DNA of 64,000 nt from Methanobacterium alkalithermotolerans (GTDB lineage: Archaea; Methanobacteriota; Methanobacteria; Methanobacteriales; Methanobacteriaceae): positions 992,001 to 1,056,000 of the forward strand of contig NZ_CP058560.1 in the NCBI RefSeq assembly GCF_018141185.1, read 5' to 3'. How positions within the stretch are numbered: position 1 is the stretch's first letter; each line of letters starts with the position of its first letter. The notes below the pieces were generated by a model that saw only the letters and a program-made list of their open reading frames with translations, was not told where the DNA came from and did no database searches. Position numbers and translations under genes: made by a program. Shown here one piece after another: positions 46,495 to 55,394 of this stretch.

Positions 46495-46932
46495 CTATTG
46501 ATTTTTTTTAATAATGCTTGCTCTTTCACTGAGTGGGGCATTCTGATCAGTTAATCCCACCATTTCAGCAGGTATATTATCCAGATCATCGCCGTATTTG
46601 ATTTCGTCAGTTACTGTTTTTTGATATCTGATAAAAGTTCCAATATGAACATTAAATCCAAAAGGTAATACCTCTTCACATACCTTTTTAACGTTCTCTA
46701 TGGTTTCTTCAGATTCAATTTCCAATAGAATTCGGCCTGTTTTAACTTGCAGGTCTATTTCTTCGCCTTTGACAACAATAGTTCTTCTATCAGGATGTTT
46801 GGCACTTGCAGGAGGAAGTCTCTGTCCATGAATAACCATTCGTTTGATACTATCAATTTCTTCCAGGTTATTCAATAGTTTTTCAGTTGTATCTGCACCT
46901 AAAAGTCTATGTGGGAATATTTCTATGTCCAT
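46495..46932 (-). CDS. mcrD: Methyl-coenzyme M reductase accessory protein McrD
   Basis: A protein of about 145 residues that binds MCR, perhaps immature or F430-free MCR, and is dispensable for activity in some methanogens. MDIEIFPHRLLGADTTEKLL is the usual opening. A longer frame begins at a TTG (46950) without ribosome binding site; the ATG at 46932 follows GGGGG and is preferred. It lies 35 bp after mcrB. Confidence 0.93.
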   Translation of the reverse strand: MDIEIFPHRLLGADTTEKLLNNLEEIDSIKRMVIHGQRLPPASAKHPDRRTIVVKGEEIDLQVKTGRILLEIESEETIENVKKVCEEVLPFGFNVHIGTFIRYQKTVTDEIKYGDDLDNIPAEMVGLTDQNAPLSERASIIKKNQ

Positions 46933-46966
46933 TTGTAGTTTTGCCCCCAAAAAATTGTGAGATTAT

Positions 46967-48298
46967 TTAAATGTCGCCTTTTATGTTGGCAGCTGCCTCC
47001 ACAACATATTTTAGTGGCTCTCGGAATTCGTCCACTTGGCTGAACACTTCTTTAATTAGACCAGAGGTTGCTTCAGGGGAGAACATCTGGGTACCTGCGT
47101 CAAGAGCCATAGCGGCTGATACGCAAGGAATAGCAAATCCTTTACTGTGTCTGGTTACAATGTGGTTTCCGTTAAAGATACCAGGACCTCCACCACCGTA
47201 GATGGAGTGACTGAAGAATGAGAATCCTACAGCTACACCTTCGACTCTACCAAAGTCCACACTTGGTAATCCGGTTTCAAATTCAATTAAGTCGTTGTAG
47301 TATAATAGGGTGGATGATACACCTTGAGCAGCTCGAGCAGCACCCTGGTTAACCATGGTAGCGGCCATTTGACCAGCTGCAGCGTAAGCATTCCATTTAG
47401 CTAAGTCATCAGTTCCGTAGACATTGAATCCGTTTAAGTCTTTTTCTACTCCAATAACACCGTCAGCAGCTGCTCTTTCAACCAGATCAGCTATTACAGA
47501 TCCGACGGTACCTTCAGCACCATTTGCTTTAACCAGGTCATATACCAGGTTGTCAGCGTTCATACCTTGGTAAGCTAATCCCAGTAAGTGCATTCTTTCA
47601 AATGCTCCTACAGCGTCTCCCATTTCAAACATGGCAGCTTGTTCTAATATACTGGATAAAGCAGCAGATTGCATGGTGTTTTTCAAAGTGGCAGCAACCA
47701 CGTGGTTCACCATAACATTTCTCAGTGAGTAACCTGGTCCTTCCAGTTTCTGTGGAATATCCAGCATGGTAGCAATATTTGCACCCATATATTCTACAGA
47801 TTGTGGGTATCGTCCTAGAACGGCAGCTTTGATCATGTTTGCGTCATACATGGAGACGTCAAACTCGTTTATTATGGCCTGAACAAATGCAGTGGCAGTA
47901 ACTAAAGGAGCAGCAGAATATTCTGCGGCAGCTTCAAATCTTTCACTTGGAATTTGCACTAGAGCTCTTTTTCCACCAGCAAGTAACTCCACTTTGGTGT
48001 CGTCATCTGCAGTAACCTGGATCATTTCTTTGGCAGCAGCAGCAATAGAATCTGCACTTCCAACCACATCTAGATCCATTTCTCTTCCTAAAATCTTACA
48101 GGCAGGGCCACCAACTTTGGCAGCCTTTAAGGCATTTTCAATACCTTCTAAGTTTACAGCTACTGTCCTTTTTATACCTTGGATAATACTTTTTATAGCT
48201 GGGTTTCGTAGTGGACTTAAAGCTTCTAGTGGCACCTGAGATTCAACTAGATTGCCTCTGTCGTCGTATAAGTCAACCTTATCATCAAACTTCGCCAT
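46967..48298 (-). CDS. mcrB: Methyl-coenzyme M reductase beta subunit
   Basis: A 443-residue beta subunit of MCR and first gene of mcrBDCGA. Family segments are VDLYDDRGNLVESQVPLEAL at the N-terminus and YGGGGPGIFNGNHIVTRHSK near the F430 site, with AIPCVSAAMALDAGTQMFSP after it. AGGAGGGAAAAA precedes the ATG. A long structured leader lies upstream. Confidence 0.97.
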   Translation of the reverse strand: MAKFDDKVDLYDDRGNLVESQVPLEALSPLRNPAIKSIIQGIKRTVAVNLEGIENALKAAKVGGPACKILGREMDLDVVGSADSIAAAAKEMIQVTADDDTKVELLAGGKRALVQIPSERFEAAAEYSAAPLVTATAFVQAIINEFDVSMYDANMIKAAVLGRYPQSVEYMGANIATMLDIPQKLEGPGYSLRNVMVNHVVAATLKNTMQSAALSSILEQAAMFEMGDAVGAFERMHLLGLAYQGMNADNLVYDLVKANGAEGTVGSVIADLVERAAADGVIGVEKDLNGFNVYGTDDLAKWNAYAAAGQMAATMVNQGAARAAQGVSSTLLYYNDLIEFETGLPSVDFGRVEGVAVGFSFFSHSIYGGGGPGIFNGNHIVTRHSKGFAIPCVSAAMALDAGTQMFSPEATSGLIKEVFSQVDEFREPLKYVVEAAANIKGDI

Positions 48299-48659
48299 TT
48301 TTTCCCTCCTAACAGATTATGTAGTATACCAGCCTCAAGAGCAATAGCAGCAATTTAATGCTTATAAAAATAGCTCACTCCCGAGAAAGTTGCATAAGCA
48401 CCTTTTAGTGGTATACGAGCAGTGTTTTGTTAAAGGTCATATATTTAAACTTTCTTCTTGAACTAAGTAGAAAGATTTATAAAGAATAAAAAGTTTTTTA
48501 TAAAGAAGTATAAGAAAAGATAGGTTAATACTTTTTTTACTTAGAATAAGCCTTATTTTTCTCCCTAATCTTTGATATCTGATTAATATTGTTTAGCCCT
48601 TATCCCTTTCCCAGTGCAATACAAAATTATTTATTTCTATAAAAACCTAAAAAATTATT
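48299..48659. promoter_or_regulatory. Divergent mcr / mmp10 control region
   Basis: The 361-bp gap holds the mcr promoter and leader. On the minus strand a TATA-like TTTAAATATA near 48438-48449 would start transcription near 48415; further TATA-like CTTTATAAA elements lie near 48475-48510. The leader of about 115 nt can fold: TGCTTAT/ATAAGCA outer stem (48359-48365 with 48394-48400) and an inner stem (48374-48379 with 48384-48389). Two GTATAC boxes lie at 48324-48329 and 48411-48416. The mmp10 ATG at 48660 has no ribosome binding site and may be read from a near-leaderless RNA. Confidence 0.5.
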
Positions 48660-49913
48660 ATGCAAATTATAGCAGATGTGGGTGGTATTCCTGGAAAAGA
48701 CTGCCGAGGATATTGTAAATATTGTTATTTTCGAAAAATAAAAGAATTTCAGCCTTTAGGATGTAGAAGTTGTTCGCCCGGGAAAATAGGATGTGAAACC
48801 TGCACCTTTGGTGTATCCGAAACAAAAAACGAGTTTATCCCTCCCTTTTTTGTGGCCAGTAATGTTCAAAACAGCTTAATGATGGGACAATTTCGTGATA
48901 AAAACTTAAAAATTAATATCAGCGGAGGAGGAGATATAAGTTGCTATCCTCATTTATTAGAGCTTACTTCAAGCCTTCAACAGATGGGAACACCTATACA
49001 TCTGGGTTATACCAGCGGTAAGGGAATAGATGATTCTAAAATGGCTTCAGATCTAATTTCTAATGGAGTAGAAGAAGTAACCTTTACTGTTTTTTCCACT
49101 GATGCTCTCCTTAGAAAAAAATGGATGGGTGATCCCCATCCAGAAGAGTCATTAAAAGCCCTTAAAATATTTTCCGAAAATATTGAAGTCCATGCTGCAT
49201 CAGTTATTATTCCAGGAGTAAATGATGGGGAAAAATTATTTGAAACCTGTGCCCAGCTGGAAGAATGGGGTGCCCGGGCATTTATTTTAATGCGTTTTGC
49301 CAATTATGAAAACCAGGGCCTCATACTGGGAAATGAGCCGATAATAAAAGGCGTGGAACCGCACACCATCTCTGAATTTGAAAATCTGGTAAGAAAAATA
49401 AATAAAGAATTTAATTTGCGGGTTAGTGGTACTCCTGTTTGTGACCCTGAAAATGATGCTCCTTTTGCCATTTCTTTAAATAAAAATAAAGTATTCTTGC
49501 AGTTTATTCCAGAAATTAAAGCAGAGGCAACCATACTCACCAGCCAGGTAGCAGCTCCCTATATACAAAAGATAGTAGATAACCTTGAAGCCCAGGATAT
49601 GGTAGATGTATATGCTGTGGATAAGGATATTGGCTGTTTAATTACCAGAAAAGACCTGGAAAAAGTTAATTTAAAGGAAATTAAAGAAACAGTGATCATA
49701 CCCGGGCGAGCTTTTGTGCATGACAAAGATGCCAATGAAATTTTGAGTCGGGACGGAGTAGATCGTTTAGTAGCCCGGGGCCCAGATAAATTAACAGTAG
49801 ATGGCGAAATGAGTGGTACTCTAACTGATGAAAATGTAATTGAAAAAGAATTAGAAGCCTTCCGAGAATTAGTAGCAGCCATCAACTTCTTTGGAATAAA
49901 AAAAGAGAATTAA
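48660..49913 (+). CDS. mmp10: Mmp10, radical SAM methylase of MCR arginine
   Basis: A 417-residue radical SAM protein, methanogenesis marker 10, which methylates a conserved arginine of McrA using cobalamin. The cluster motif CRGYCKYCYF (C-x3-C-x2-C) is near residues 16-25. A second cysteine-rich patch, LGCRSCSPGKIGCETCTFGV, follows directly. VTFTVFSTDALLRKKWMGDP and VIIPGVNDGEKLFETC are core parts. It is divergent from the mcr operon encoding its target. No ribosome binding site is visible. Confidence 0.92.
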   Translation: MQIIADVGGIPGKDCRGYCKYCYFRKIKEFQPLGCRSCSPGKIGCETCTFGVSETKNEFIPPFFVASNVQNSLMMGQFRDKNLKINISGGGDISCYPHLLELTSSLQQMGTPIHLGYTSGKGIDDSKMASDLISNGVEEVTFTVFSTDALLRKKWMGDPHPEESLKALKIFSENIEVHAASVIIPGVNDGEKLFETCAQLEEWGARAFILMRFANYENQGLILGNEPIIKGVEPHTISEFENLVRKINKEFNLRVSGTPVCDPENDAPFAISLNKNKVFLQFIPEIKAEATILTSQVAAPYIQKIVDNLEAQDMVDVYAVDKDIGCLITRKDLEKVNLKEIKETVIIPGRAFVHDKDANEILSRDGVDRLVARGPDKLTVDGEMSGTLTDENVIEKELEAFRELVAAINFFGIKKEN

Positions 49914-49947
49914 TGTATTAAAAACCCTGAAAAGTTTAATTGCATTT

Positions 49948-49984
49948 AATAAACCCGTGAAGTTAATTTTTTTAGAGGTTTATT
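49948..49984 (+). terminator. Hairpin terminator after mmp10
   Basis: AATAAACC (49948-49955) pairs with GGTTTATT (49977-49984), followed by a T run at 49990-50000. It lies 34 bp past the mmp10 stop, in the convergent gap with the metallophosphoesterase gene. Confidence 0.55.
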
Positions 49985-50047
49985 CTTAAATTTTTTTTTT
50001 AGGATTTTTTCCAAAAGATCTATTTACCAGAATAATTCTAAAGACAA

Positions 50048-51127
50048 TTAATCTGGAATTAAATCAATAACAGTAACCTCATTTCTAGATCCCCATCTCA
50101 AAGGAGGCCCCCATGTTCCCGTACCTGCAGAAACATAGAGATAGCTTTCACCATTCTTATAGAGTCCTTTAAAGTAAGGGAAAATGAACCTCACCAGTAA
50201 ATTTATTGGATAGAATTGCCCGTGATGTGTATGGCCGGAAATTTGCAAACTTATACCGTTTTCCCGGGCTGATTCCCATTCAGATGGTAAATGGTGCATT
50301 AAAATTGATGGAATATCCCGATCAAATTCCAGCTGGCTTAAAAGTGGACCTAACATCTTCCTCTGCATACAGTAACCTATACCCACAATCTGCAATCCCT
50401 TGAAAACCACAAAATCGTGGTTAATCACCTCGATTTCTGCAAAATTTAAGGCTTCTTTGACTTTACTCCATTCCACGTAGGTATCATGATTGCCACTGAC
50501 AAAATATATGGGCATTTTTAGAGATTTAAATGGCTTAAAAGATTCTTGGTGAATAGGGGAACTCCCATCAGCCAGGTCACCTGTAATTAAAACCAATTCA
50601 GGTTTAATCTCCTCAATTTTAGTTATCAGTCTTTTCAAGTAACCCGTATTTCTAACCGAGCCCACATGAATATCTGAAAGCTGTAAAACTCTGACCGGGT
50701 TTTTTAAATTTTTTAATGGAATTTTAATGTTTTTTTGGTGAAAATAATAGGCATTTACCCCCGAATAAATAGTTATAATCAGTACCAGAGATGTTAATAA
50801 CAATACTGATAATTTTAAAGGAATTTGAATCCATAATTGGATTATTTCCAGCAATATGAATCCCCATAAGAAAAATAGGGCTATTCCCAACCAGGTTACT
50901 GAAAAAGTGTATAGTGTTCTAATAACTATATGATCCTGCCTTTGACCTATAATCATGGAAAGAGGAAATGAAATAGAAAATATTCCAATTAAAGAATAAA
51001 GAATATAATTATTAACCATGCTAAAAATAGAATTTAAAGTGGATAATATGAAATAATTTAGAGTTAGATAAGCTATAAAGAAAAAAGAAATAAATAAAGA
51101 AAGCTGTAAAACTCTGATTTTATCCAT
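50048..51127 (-). CDS. Membrane-bound metallophosphoesterase
   Basis: A 359-residue calcineurin-like phosphoesterase with an N-terminal membrane domain of about four helices (residues 1-130). The metal-binding motifs are complete: LQLSDIHVGS, ITGDLADGS, YFVSGNHDTY, ILMHHLP and ISGHTHHGQ. It resembles bacterial YaeI/YkoQ-type proteins, some of which act on lipid-linked phosphates such as UDP-sugar lipids; the substrate here is unknown. The active domain probably faces outward or inward at the membrane surface; topology was not resolved. Confidence 0.9.
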   Translation of the reverse strand: MDKIRVLQLSLFISFFFIAYLTLNYFILSTLNSIFSMVNNYILYSLIGIFSISFPLSMIIGQRQDHIVIRTLYTFSVTWLGIALFFLWGFILLEIIQLWIQIPLKLSVLLLTSLVLIITIYSGVNAYYFHQKNIKIPLKNLKNPVRVLQLSDIHVGSVRNTGYLKRLITKIEEIKPELVLITGDLADGSSPIHQESFKPFKSLKMPIYFVSGNHDTYVEWSKVKEALNFAEIEVINHDFVVFKGLQIVGIGYCMQRKMLGPLLSQLEFDRDIPSILMHHLPSEWESARENGISLQISGHTHHGQFYPINLLVRFIFPYFKGLYKNGESYLYVSAGTGTWGPPLRWGSRNEVTVIDLIPD

Positions 51128-51215
51128 AGTACTCCCATGAATATTTTTTTTATTGATTAAAAAAATTACATGATTTTTTTATTCCAACACTATGAAAAAA
51201 TTTAATTTAAATTTA

Positions 51216-52127
51216 TTAAATTATGGAGCTTTCCGGTAAGAGCTTCACTAAAGTGTAATCATACATTTTAGATTTATTTATATCGGCAATGTCCTCCAGA
51301 GTATATTTATAAATTTTAACCTTCCCTATTTCCTCATGGAACTCCTCATAGTTCAGTTTTACCCTTACTCCATCCAGCTGACTGGTTACAGGAGTAGGTG
51401 AATAAACATCATTCAGGGCAGGTACTTGATTTTCAATTTCGGTTTTAACAAGTATGGATGGTATTAAAGGAGGATCCTGTGCCATGTCCCTACGTCGCTG
51501 GTCTAAAATATCTTCCACCACGCTAACCAGTTTTTTTAACGCCCTAATATCTTCTCCTCTTTTTAATCGTCTAGGAATCCTTCCTAATCCGGATACATAT
51601 GCATCCGCACCAGGTAAGTCATTTACATCCATTTCAGGAGCCCCCGTTACCACTACAGGGATATTTATATCCTCGAAAAGATGGATTTTATCCTTAATGC
51701 ACTGTTCAAAACTACCCAGAGCAAATACTGCCAGATCATGTTCATCTATTAATGTTTTCTCATCTTCACTAATCCTGGAGATGCCCTTTCCTGCTCCCCT
51801 GGCCAGACCAATCATGTTATCTTTGGCCCCGAAACGACGTAAATATTCAGAAATATCACAGGCCGAATGAGGTAGATGATGACGAGCCAGAGTGGGAGAA
51901 ACAATAGCTATTTCCGTTCCAGCCATTGGGGCAATTTTAACCGTTCCCAGTAATTGTTTGGCTTTTTCCTGTATTTTAGGCACATCTTCAAGAGGTACCG
52001 CCAGAGTAAGAACCAGATCCATTTGCAGCATGTTCTCCTGAAGAACAAATCCTCCCAGGTCCTCAATAAGTTCGGTCATTTCCTCATGCTTGTGAACACC
52101 ACCAGCATAGGTTAGGGTTTCATACAT
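51216..52127 (-). CDS. mmp7: Methanogenesis marker protein 7
   Basis: A 303-residue protein of the methanogenesis marker 7 family. Recognisable parts are MYETLTYAGGVHKHEEMTEL, VKIAPMAGTEIAIVSPTLAR and HLPHSACDISEYLRRFGAKD. Marker 7 has been found associated with MCR activation components; its exact function is not established. Its start overlaps the end of the upstream gene by 16 bp, so the two are coupled. No ribosome binding site was needed to decide the start; the opening matches the family. Confidence 0.85.
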   Translation of the reverse strand: MYETLTYAGGVHKHEEMTELIEDLGGFVLQENMLQMDLVLTLAVPLEDVPKIQEKAKQLLGTVKIAPMAGTEIAIVSPTLARHHLPHSACDISEYLRRFGAKDNMIGLARGAGKGISRISEDEKTLIDEHDLAVFALGSFEQCIKDKIHLFEDINIPVVVTGAPEMDVNDLPGADAYVSGLGRIPRRLKRGEDIRALKKLVSVVEDILDQRRRDMAQDPPLIPSILVKTEIENQVPALNDVYSPTPVTSQLDGVRVKLNYEEFHEEIGKVKIYKYTLEDIADINKSKMYDYTLVKLLPESSII

Positions 52128-52723
52128 AATTTTTTCTCCAACAAGTTGTATCTAAAGTGAGCCCTCTTAACAGGATTTAAACTTACATTCCCATGGGAGG
52201 GAACCTTTATTAATTTATCGCCAGTCAATTTTTTCTCCAGCGCACTTTCCAAATAATCAGGATATATTATAAAGTCTGGTTTATCATTAACTATACTGTA
52301 TCCCATGTCTTTTACTATGTCTTTTAAAAAGTTTGAATATACTGTGACTTTTATTTTTCCATTCAATTTTCGGGCCTTAGTTCTATAATCATTATCCAGC
52401 CACTTAGAATCCACTTCCCTAGGCGAATTTTTTAAATTAAAATTATTTAAATAATTATTTTTAGAATTTTCACCATTTGAATCCCGTTCTGAAAAATTAC
52501 TTGAATTTTCAATCCCAAAGGCATTCTGAAGCATATGCACACTTTCCTGAATTTGAGAAAAGGTATTAAGCTTAATTTTTATGGATTTCATGCGAGTATT
52601 TGTTTCAGAGAGTACTATGGCCACATCCGCCTCTTCTTCATCTGGATTTTTATTTACCTGGTATTCATCTATACCCGCCCATTTTAAAATTGGTTCACAC
52701 ATGGGGGTGGTGAGGATTCTCAT
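52112..52723 (-). CDS. Conserved methanogen protein of unknown function, coupled to mmp7
   Basis: A 203-residue protein with no family that I recognise surely; it may be a DUF2112-like methanogen protein. N-terminal MRILTTPMCEPILKWAGIDE and C-terminal PSHGNVSLNPVKRAHFRYNL look conserved. The middle (about residues 72-110) is rich in Asn and Ser and looks like a flexible linker. KVTVYSNFLKDIVKDMGYSI then PDFIIYPDYLE suggests an alpha/beta domain. Overlap with mmp7 suggests a role in the same process. GGTGAGGATTCTC surrounds the start. Confidence 0.6.
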   Translation of the reverse strand: MRILTTPMCEPILKWAGIDEYQVNKNPDEEEADVAIVLSETNTRMKSIKIKLNTFSQIQESVHMLQNAFGIENSSNFSERDSNGENSKNNYLNNFNLKNSPREVDSKWLDNDYRTKARKLNGKIKVTVYSNFLKDIVKDMGYSIVNDKPDFIIYPDYLESALEKKLTGDKLIKVPSHGNVSLNPVKRAHFRYNLLEKKLCMKP

Positions 52724-52956
52724 CAGATCACATTTTGTTACATGTTAAGTATATTAAACTCGTGGATTTTATGAATATAACTAATTTATAGTTTTTAATT
52801 ATAATTATAGTTATGACGATATAGATGAATTTTTCTTAAATATTTAAATAAAAAGATTATTAATAAGTGACATGGAAAATATACGTAATTCCATACTTAA
52901 GGCCGTTAATAATCAAATATACAGTAATAGGTCATATTTTGATAGGGGGACTTTCC

Positions 52957-53628
52957 ATGAAAGTTAGTTTGAGTTTGGAAAAATCTTATTCTGATGATGT
53001 ATCCATAATGGTAGATGTATTGAGGGCCAGCTCAACCATAACTATTGCACTGGATCATTTCCAGCAGGTGATACCGGTTATAGACCATGAAAATGCCAGA
53101 GCACTATCTAAAAAATTAAATGCTGTCCTGGCCGGGGAAAGAAGAGGTGCAACTCTAAATGGATTTAATGCCGGGAACTCCCCCTGGGAAATTCAAAGAT
53201 TCAATGGAGAAACTCTGGTTTTAACTACCAGTAATGGAACCAGAATCATGGAAGGTATGAATTCCCGGGTTTTAATTGGTTGTTTTAATAATGCTAAAGC
53301 CGTGGCCCGTGTTGCGCAAAAAATATCCCTTAATCATATAGAAATGGTGATGGCCGGGGTGGAAGGAAGGTTTGCCATAGAAGATTTCCTGGGAGCAGGT
53401 TTCATAATGAAATATCTTCCTGATGATGAAATGGATGAATTTGCCAGATCAGCTGTTTTAGCAGTTGAAAATCCTGAAAAAGTAGATAAATCAATATTAA
53501 ATTCCCGTTCTGGTCAAAGATTAAAGACTTTAGGCTTTGAAAAAGACATTGAATTCTGTTTAAAAAGAAATATTTCAAAAAATGTTCCGGTATTCCACCA
53601 GAATGTGATAACCAGCTACCAGAAATAA
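52957..53628 (+). CDS. comB: 2-phosphosulfolactate phosphatase
   Basis: A 223-residue enzyme of coenzyme M synthesis that converts 2-phosphosulfolactate to sulfolactate. Family parts are MVDVLRASSTITIALDHF, LAGERRGATLNGFNAGNSP, LVLTTSNGTRIMEG and VVMAGVEGRFAIEDFLGAG-like sequence. The frame is open from 52867, but those 30 residues are hydrophobic and unlike the family. The ATG at 52957 follows GGGGGA with 6-nt spacing. Coenzyme M is the methyl acceptor of the Mtr complex encoded nearby. Confidence 0.92.
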   Translation: MKVSLSLEKSYSDDVSIMVDVLRASSTITIALDHFQQVIPVIDHENARALSKKLNAVLAGERRGATLNGFNAGNSPWEIQRFNGETLVLTTSNGTRIMEGMNSRVLIGCFNNAKAVARVAQKISLNHIEMVMAGVEGRFAIEDFLGAGFIMKYLPDDEMDEFARSAVLAVENPEKVDKSILNSRSGQRLKTLGFEKDIEFCLKRNISKNVPVFHQNVITSYQK

Positions 53629-53847
53629 ATATGATTGTAATAAATATGAATCCATTAATCGTGATTATTGCCAATTACATTTAAAGAAGAATTAATGGGA
53701 TCATAATTCATTTTTCGTAATTATGTTAAACATAACTCCCATCAATAATTATAATAGTATTATAAATAAAGTTTAATCACTTAAAAAATTTTATGGAATT
53801 ATAAAATACTTCGCCTTACACTCATAATAAATAAAATAGTGGAATAT
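53629..53847. other. Intergenic region comB / traB
   Basis: A 219-bp AT-rich gap. TATA-like elements such as TATTATAAATAAAG near 53757-53770 may drive the downstream gene. No gene or clear structure was seen. Confidence 0.4.
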
Positions 53848-55008
53848 ATGAAAATAGAATCCCTCAAAATTATTGGAACCGCCCATGTTTCCCAAAAAAG
53901 CGTTGAAGAAGTAAAAAGTGCTATATTAGAAGAAAAACCTGATGTAGTAGCTGTAGAATTATGTGCAAATAGATATCATCGTTTAATGCAGGAAAAAATG
54001 GGGATTGAAGAAAAAAATAATATTTCAATTTCAGATGTAATTAAAGAAAATAAAGTAGGCCTTTTCCTTGTAAGTGGGTTTTTAACCTATATGCAAAAAA
54101 AGATAGGTGATGATCTGGGTGTTAAACCCGGAGCTGAAATGTTAGCAGCTATTGATGCCTCAGAAGAAGTAGGTGCCCGGGTAGCTTTAATAGACCGGGA
54201 TATATCATTAACCTTGAAAAGAGCTTTAAATGCCATGAGCGCCTGGGAAAAAATAAAATTCACCTATGGCATCATTTATTCCTTTTTCAGTGGGGAAGAT
54301 GAAATCGACGATATAGAAAGTCTTAAAAAAGGGGATGCCCTCCAGGAAGTCATGAATTATTTCCAGGAAATGTCACCACAAGCTTATAAGGTCCTGGTGG
54401 ATGAAAGAGATGCTTACATGTCCCATAAACTCCTTGAAATTCCGGAAGATAATGTAATTGCTGTTATTGGGGCGGGGCATAAGCAGGGCATAAATAATTA
54501 TCTGGAACACCCTGAAAACTTACCTCCCTTAAGCAGTCTTTTAATTGAAAAAAAGTCAGGAGTCCCCTGGATTAAAATATTACTATCATTAATTCCTATC
54601 TCTTTTATCATAATATTCATTTTAGCATTTATTAGAGGGATTAATATTCAATCTGGTTTAATACAGTTTATATTGTTAACCGGGGGACTTTCATTTCTGG
54701 GTTCTATTTTAAGTGGATCAAAAATCCTTTCAGCAGTTACTGCTTTTTTAGTAGCACCTATAACATCACTACATCCATTAATCGCCGCAGGATGGTTTGC
54801 AGGTTTAGTTGAAGCGAAATTAAGGCATGTTGGGTCAGGTGATCTGGTTGATTTTGGTAAGTGTGAGGATCTTAAGGATTTGTGGAATAATAACTTATTC
54901 CGGGTACTTTTAGTGGTGGCAGGTGCTAATATTGGATCAATTATAGGAAGTTTTATTACTATACCTCAGGTTATATTGCCTCTTTTTGGCAAATTATGGG
55001 GAGCATAA
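53848..55008 (+). CDS. TraB/PrgY-family membrane protein
   Basis: A protein of about 386 residues of the TraB family. The N-terminal domain has the family motif IIGTAHVSQKSVEEVKSAIL (about residues 8-27) and PDVVAVELCANRYHRLMQEK. IAVIGAGHKQGI carries a second conserved GAGH. These conserved Gly-His motifs suggest a metal-dependent hydrolase-like fold. The C-terminal third has about four membrane helices (IKILLSLIPISFIIIFILAF onward). Bacterial PrgY limits pheromone activity; the archaeal role is unknown. The ATG at 53848 is preferred to a GTG 9 bases earlier. Confidence 0.85.
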   Translation: MKIESLKIIGTAHVSQKSVEEVKSAILEEKPDVVAVELCANRYHRLMQEKMGIEEKNNISISDVIKENKVGLFLVSGFLTYMQKKIGDDLGVKPGAEMLAAIDASEEVGARVALIDRDISLTLKRALNAMSAWEKIKFTYGIIYSFFSGEDEIDDIESLKKGDALQEVMNYFQEMSPQAYKVLVDERDAYMSHKLLEIPEDNVIAVIGAGHKQGINNYLEHPENLPPLSSLLIEKKSGVPWIKILLSLIPISFIIIFILAFIRGINIQSGLIQFILLTGGLSFLGSILSGSKILSAVTAFLVAPITSLHPLIAAGWFAGLVEAKLRHVGSGDLVDFGKCEDLKDLWNNNLFRVLLVVAGANIGSIIGSFITIPQVILPLFGKLWGA

Positions 55009-55167
55009 TTAAAATCAAGATTAATATTCTCAGTAATTCCTATTTTCTAAATAATCTCATATTACGAGTACAATGAAGTTATTTATCTCTTCAGATGATT
55101 TATAAAAAAATTTACAGAAGAAATCAATAAATAATGTTTTTAGAAATTAGTGCAGGTGGAGTAACTA

Positions 55168-55380
55168 ATGTACCTTATATTTCGTTGTGATTGTGGTCGG
55201 GCCATGTATTCCAAGGAAGGGGTAGTAACCCGAAAATGTGTCTGTGGAAAAAGTATCAGGGTTAAGAGTAGAAGAATCTTAAAAAAAGCTGAAGATTTTC
55301 AAAGTGCATCCCAGGCAGTACGGGATCTGCAGGAAGAAAGATATGGAGGAACCGGTTTTACCACCGCCAATAAATTATAA
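55168..55380 (+). CDS. DUF1922 small zinc-ribbon protein
   Basis: A 70-residue protein of the DUF1922 family (Methanothermobacter MTH1184 type). Two CxC pairs, FRCDCGRAMYSKEG and TRKCVCGKSIRVKSRR, form a zinc ribbon in the first 35 residues; a charged helix follows. Function is unknown. GGTGGAGTAACT precedes the ATG. It lies 15 bp before a translation-type GTPase and may be cotranscribed with it. Confidence 0.85.
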   Translation: MYLIFRCDCGRAMYSKEGVVTRKCVCGKSIRVKSRRILKKAEDFQSASQAVRDLQEERYGGTGFTTANKL

Positions 55381-55394
55381 ATTATTGAAACCTT

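Noticed and set aside
52867..52956. N-terminal extension of comB as a signal peptide
   Set aside because: ComB is a cytoplasmic enzyme, and a strong ribosome binding site precedes the ATG at 52957.
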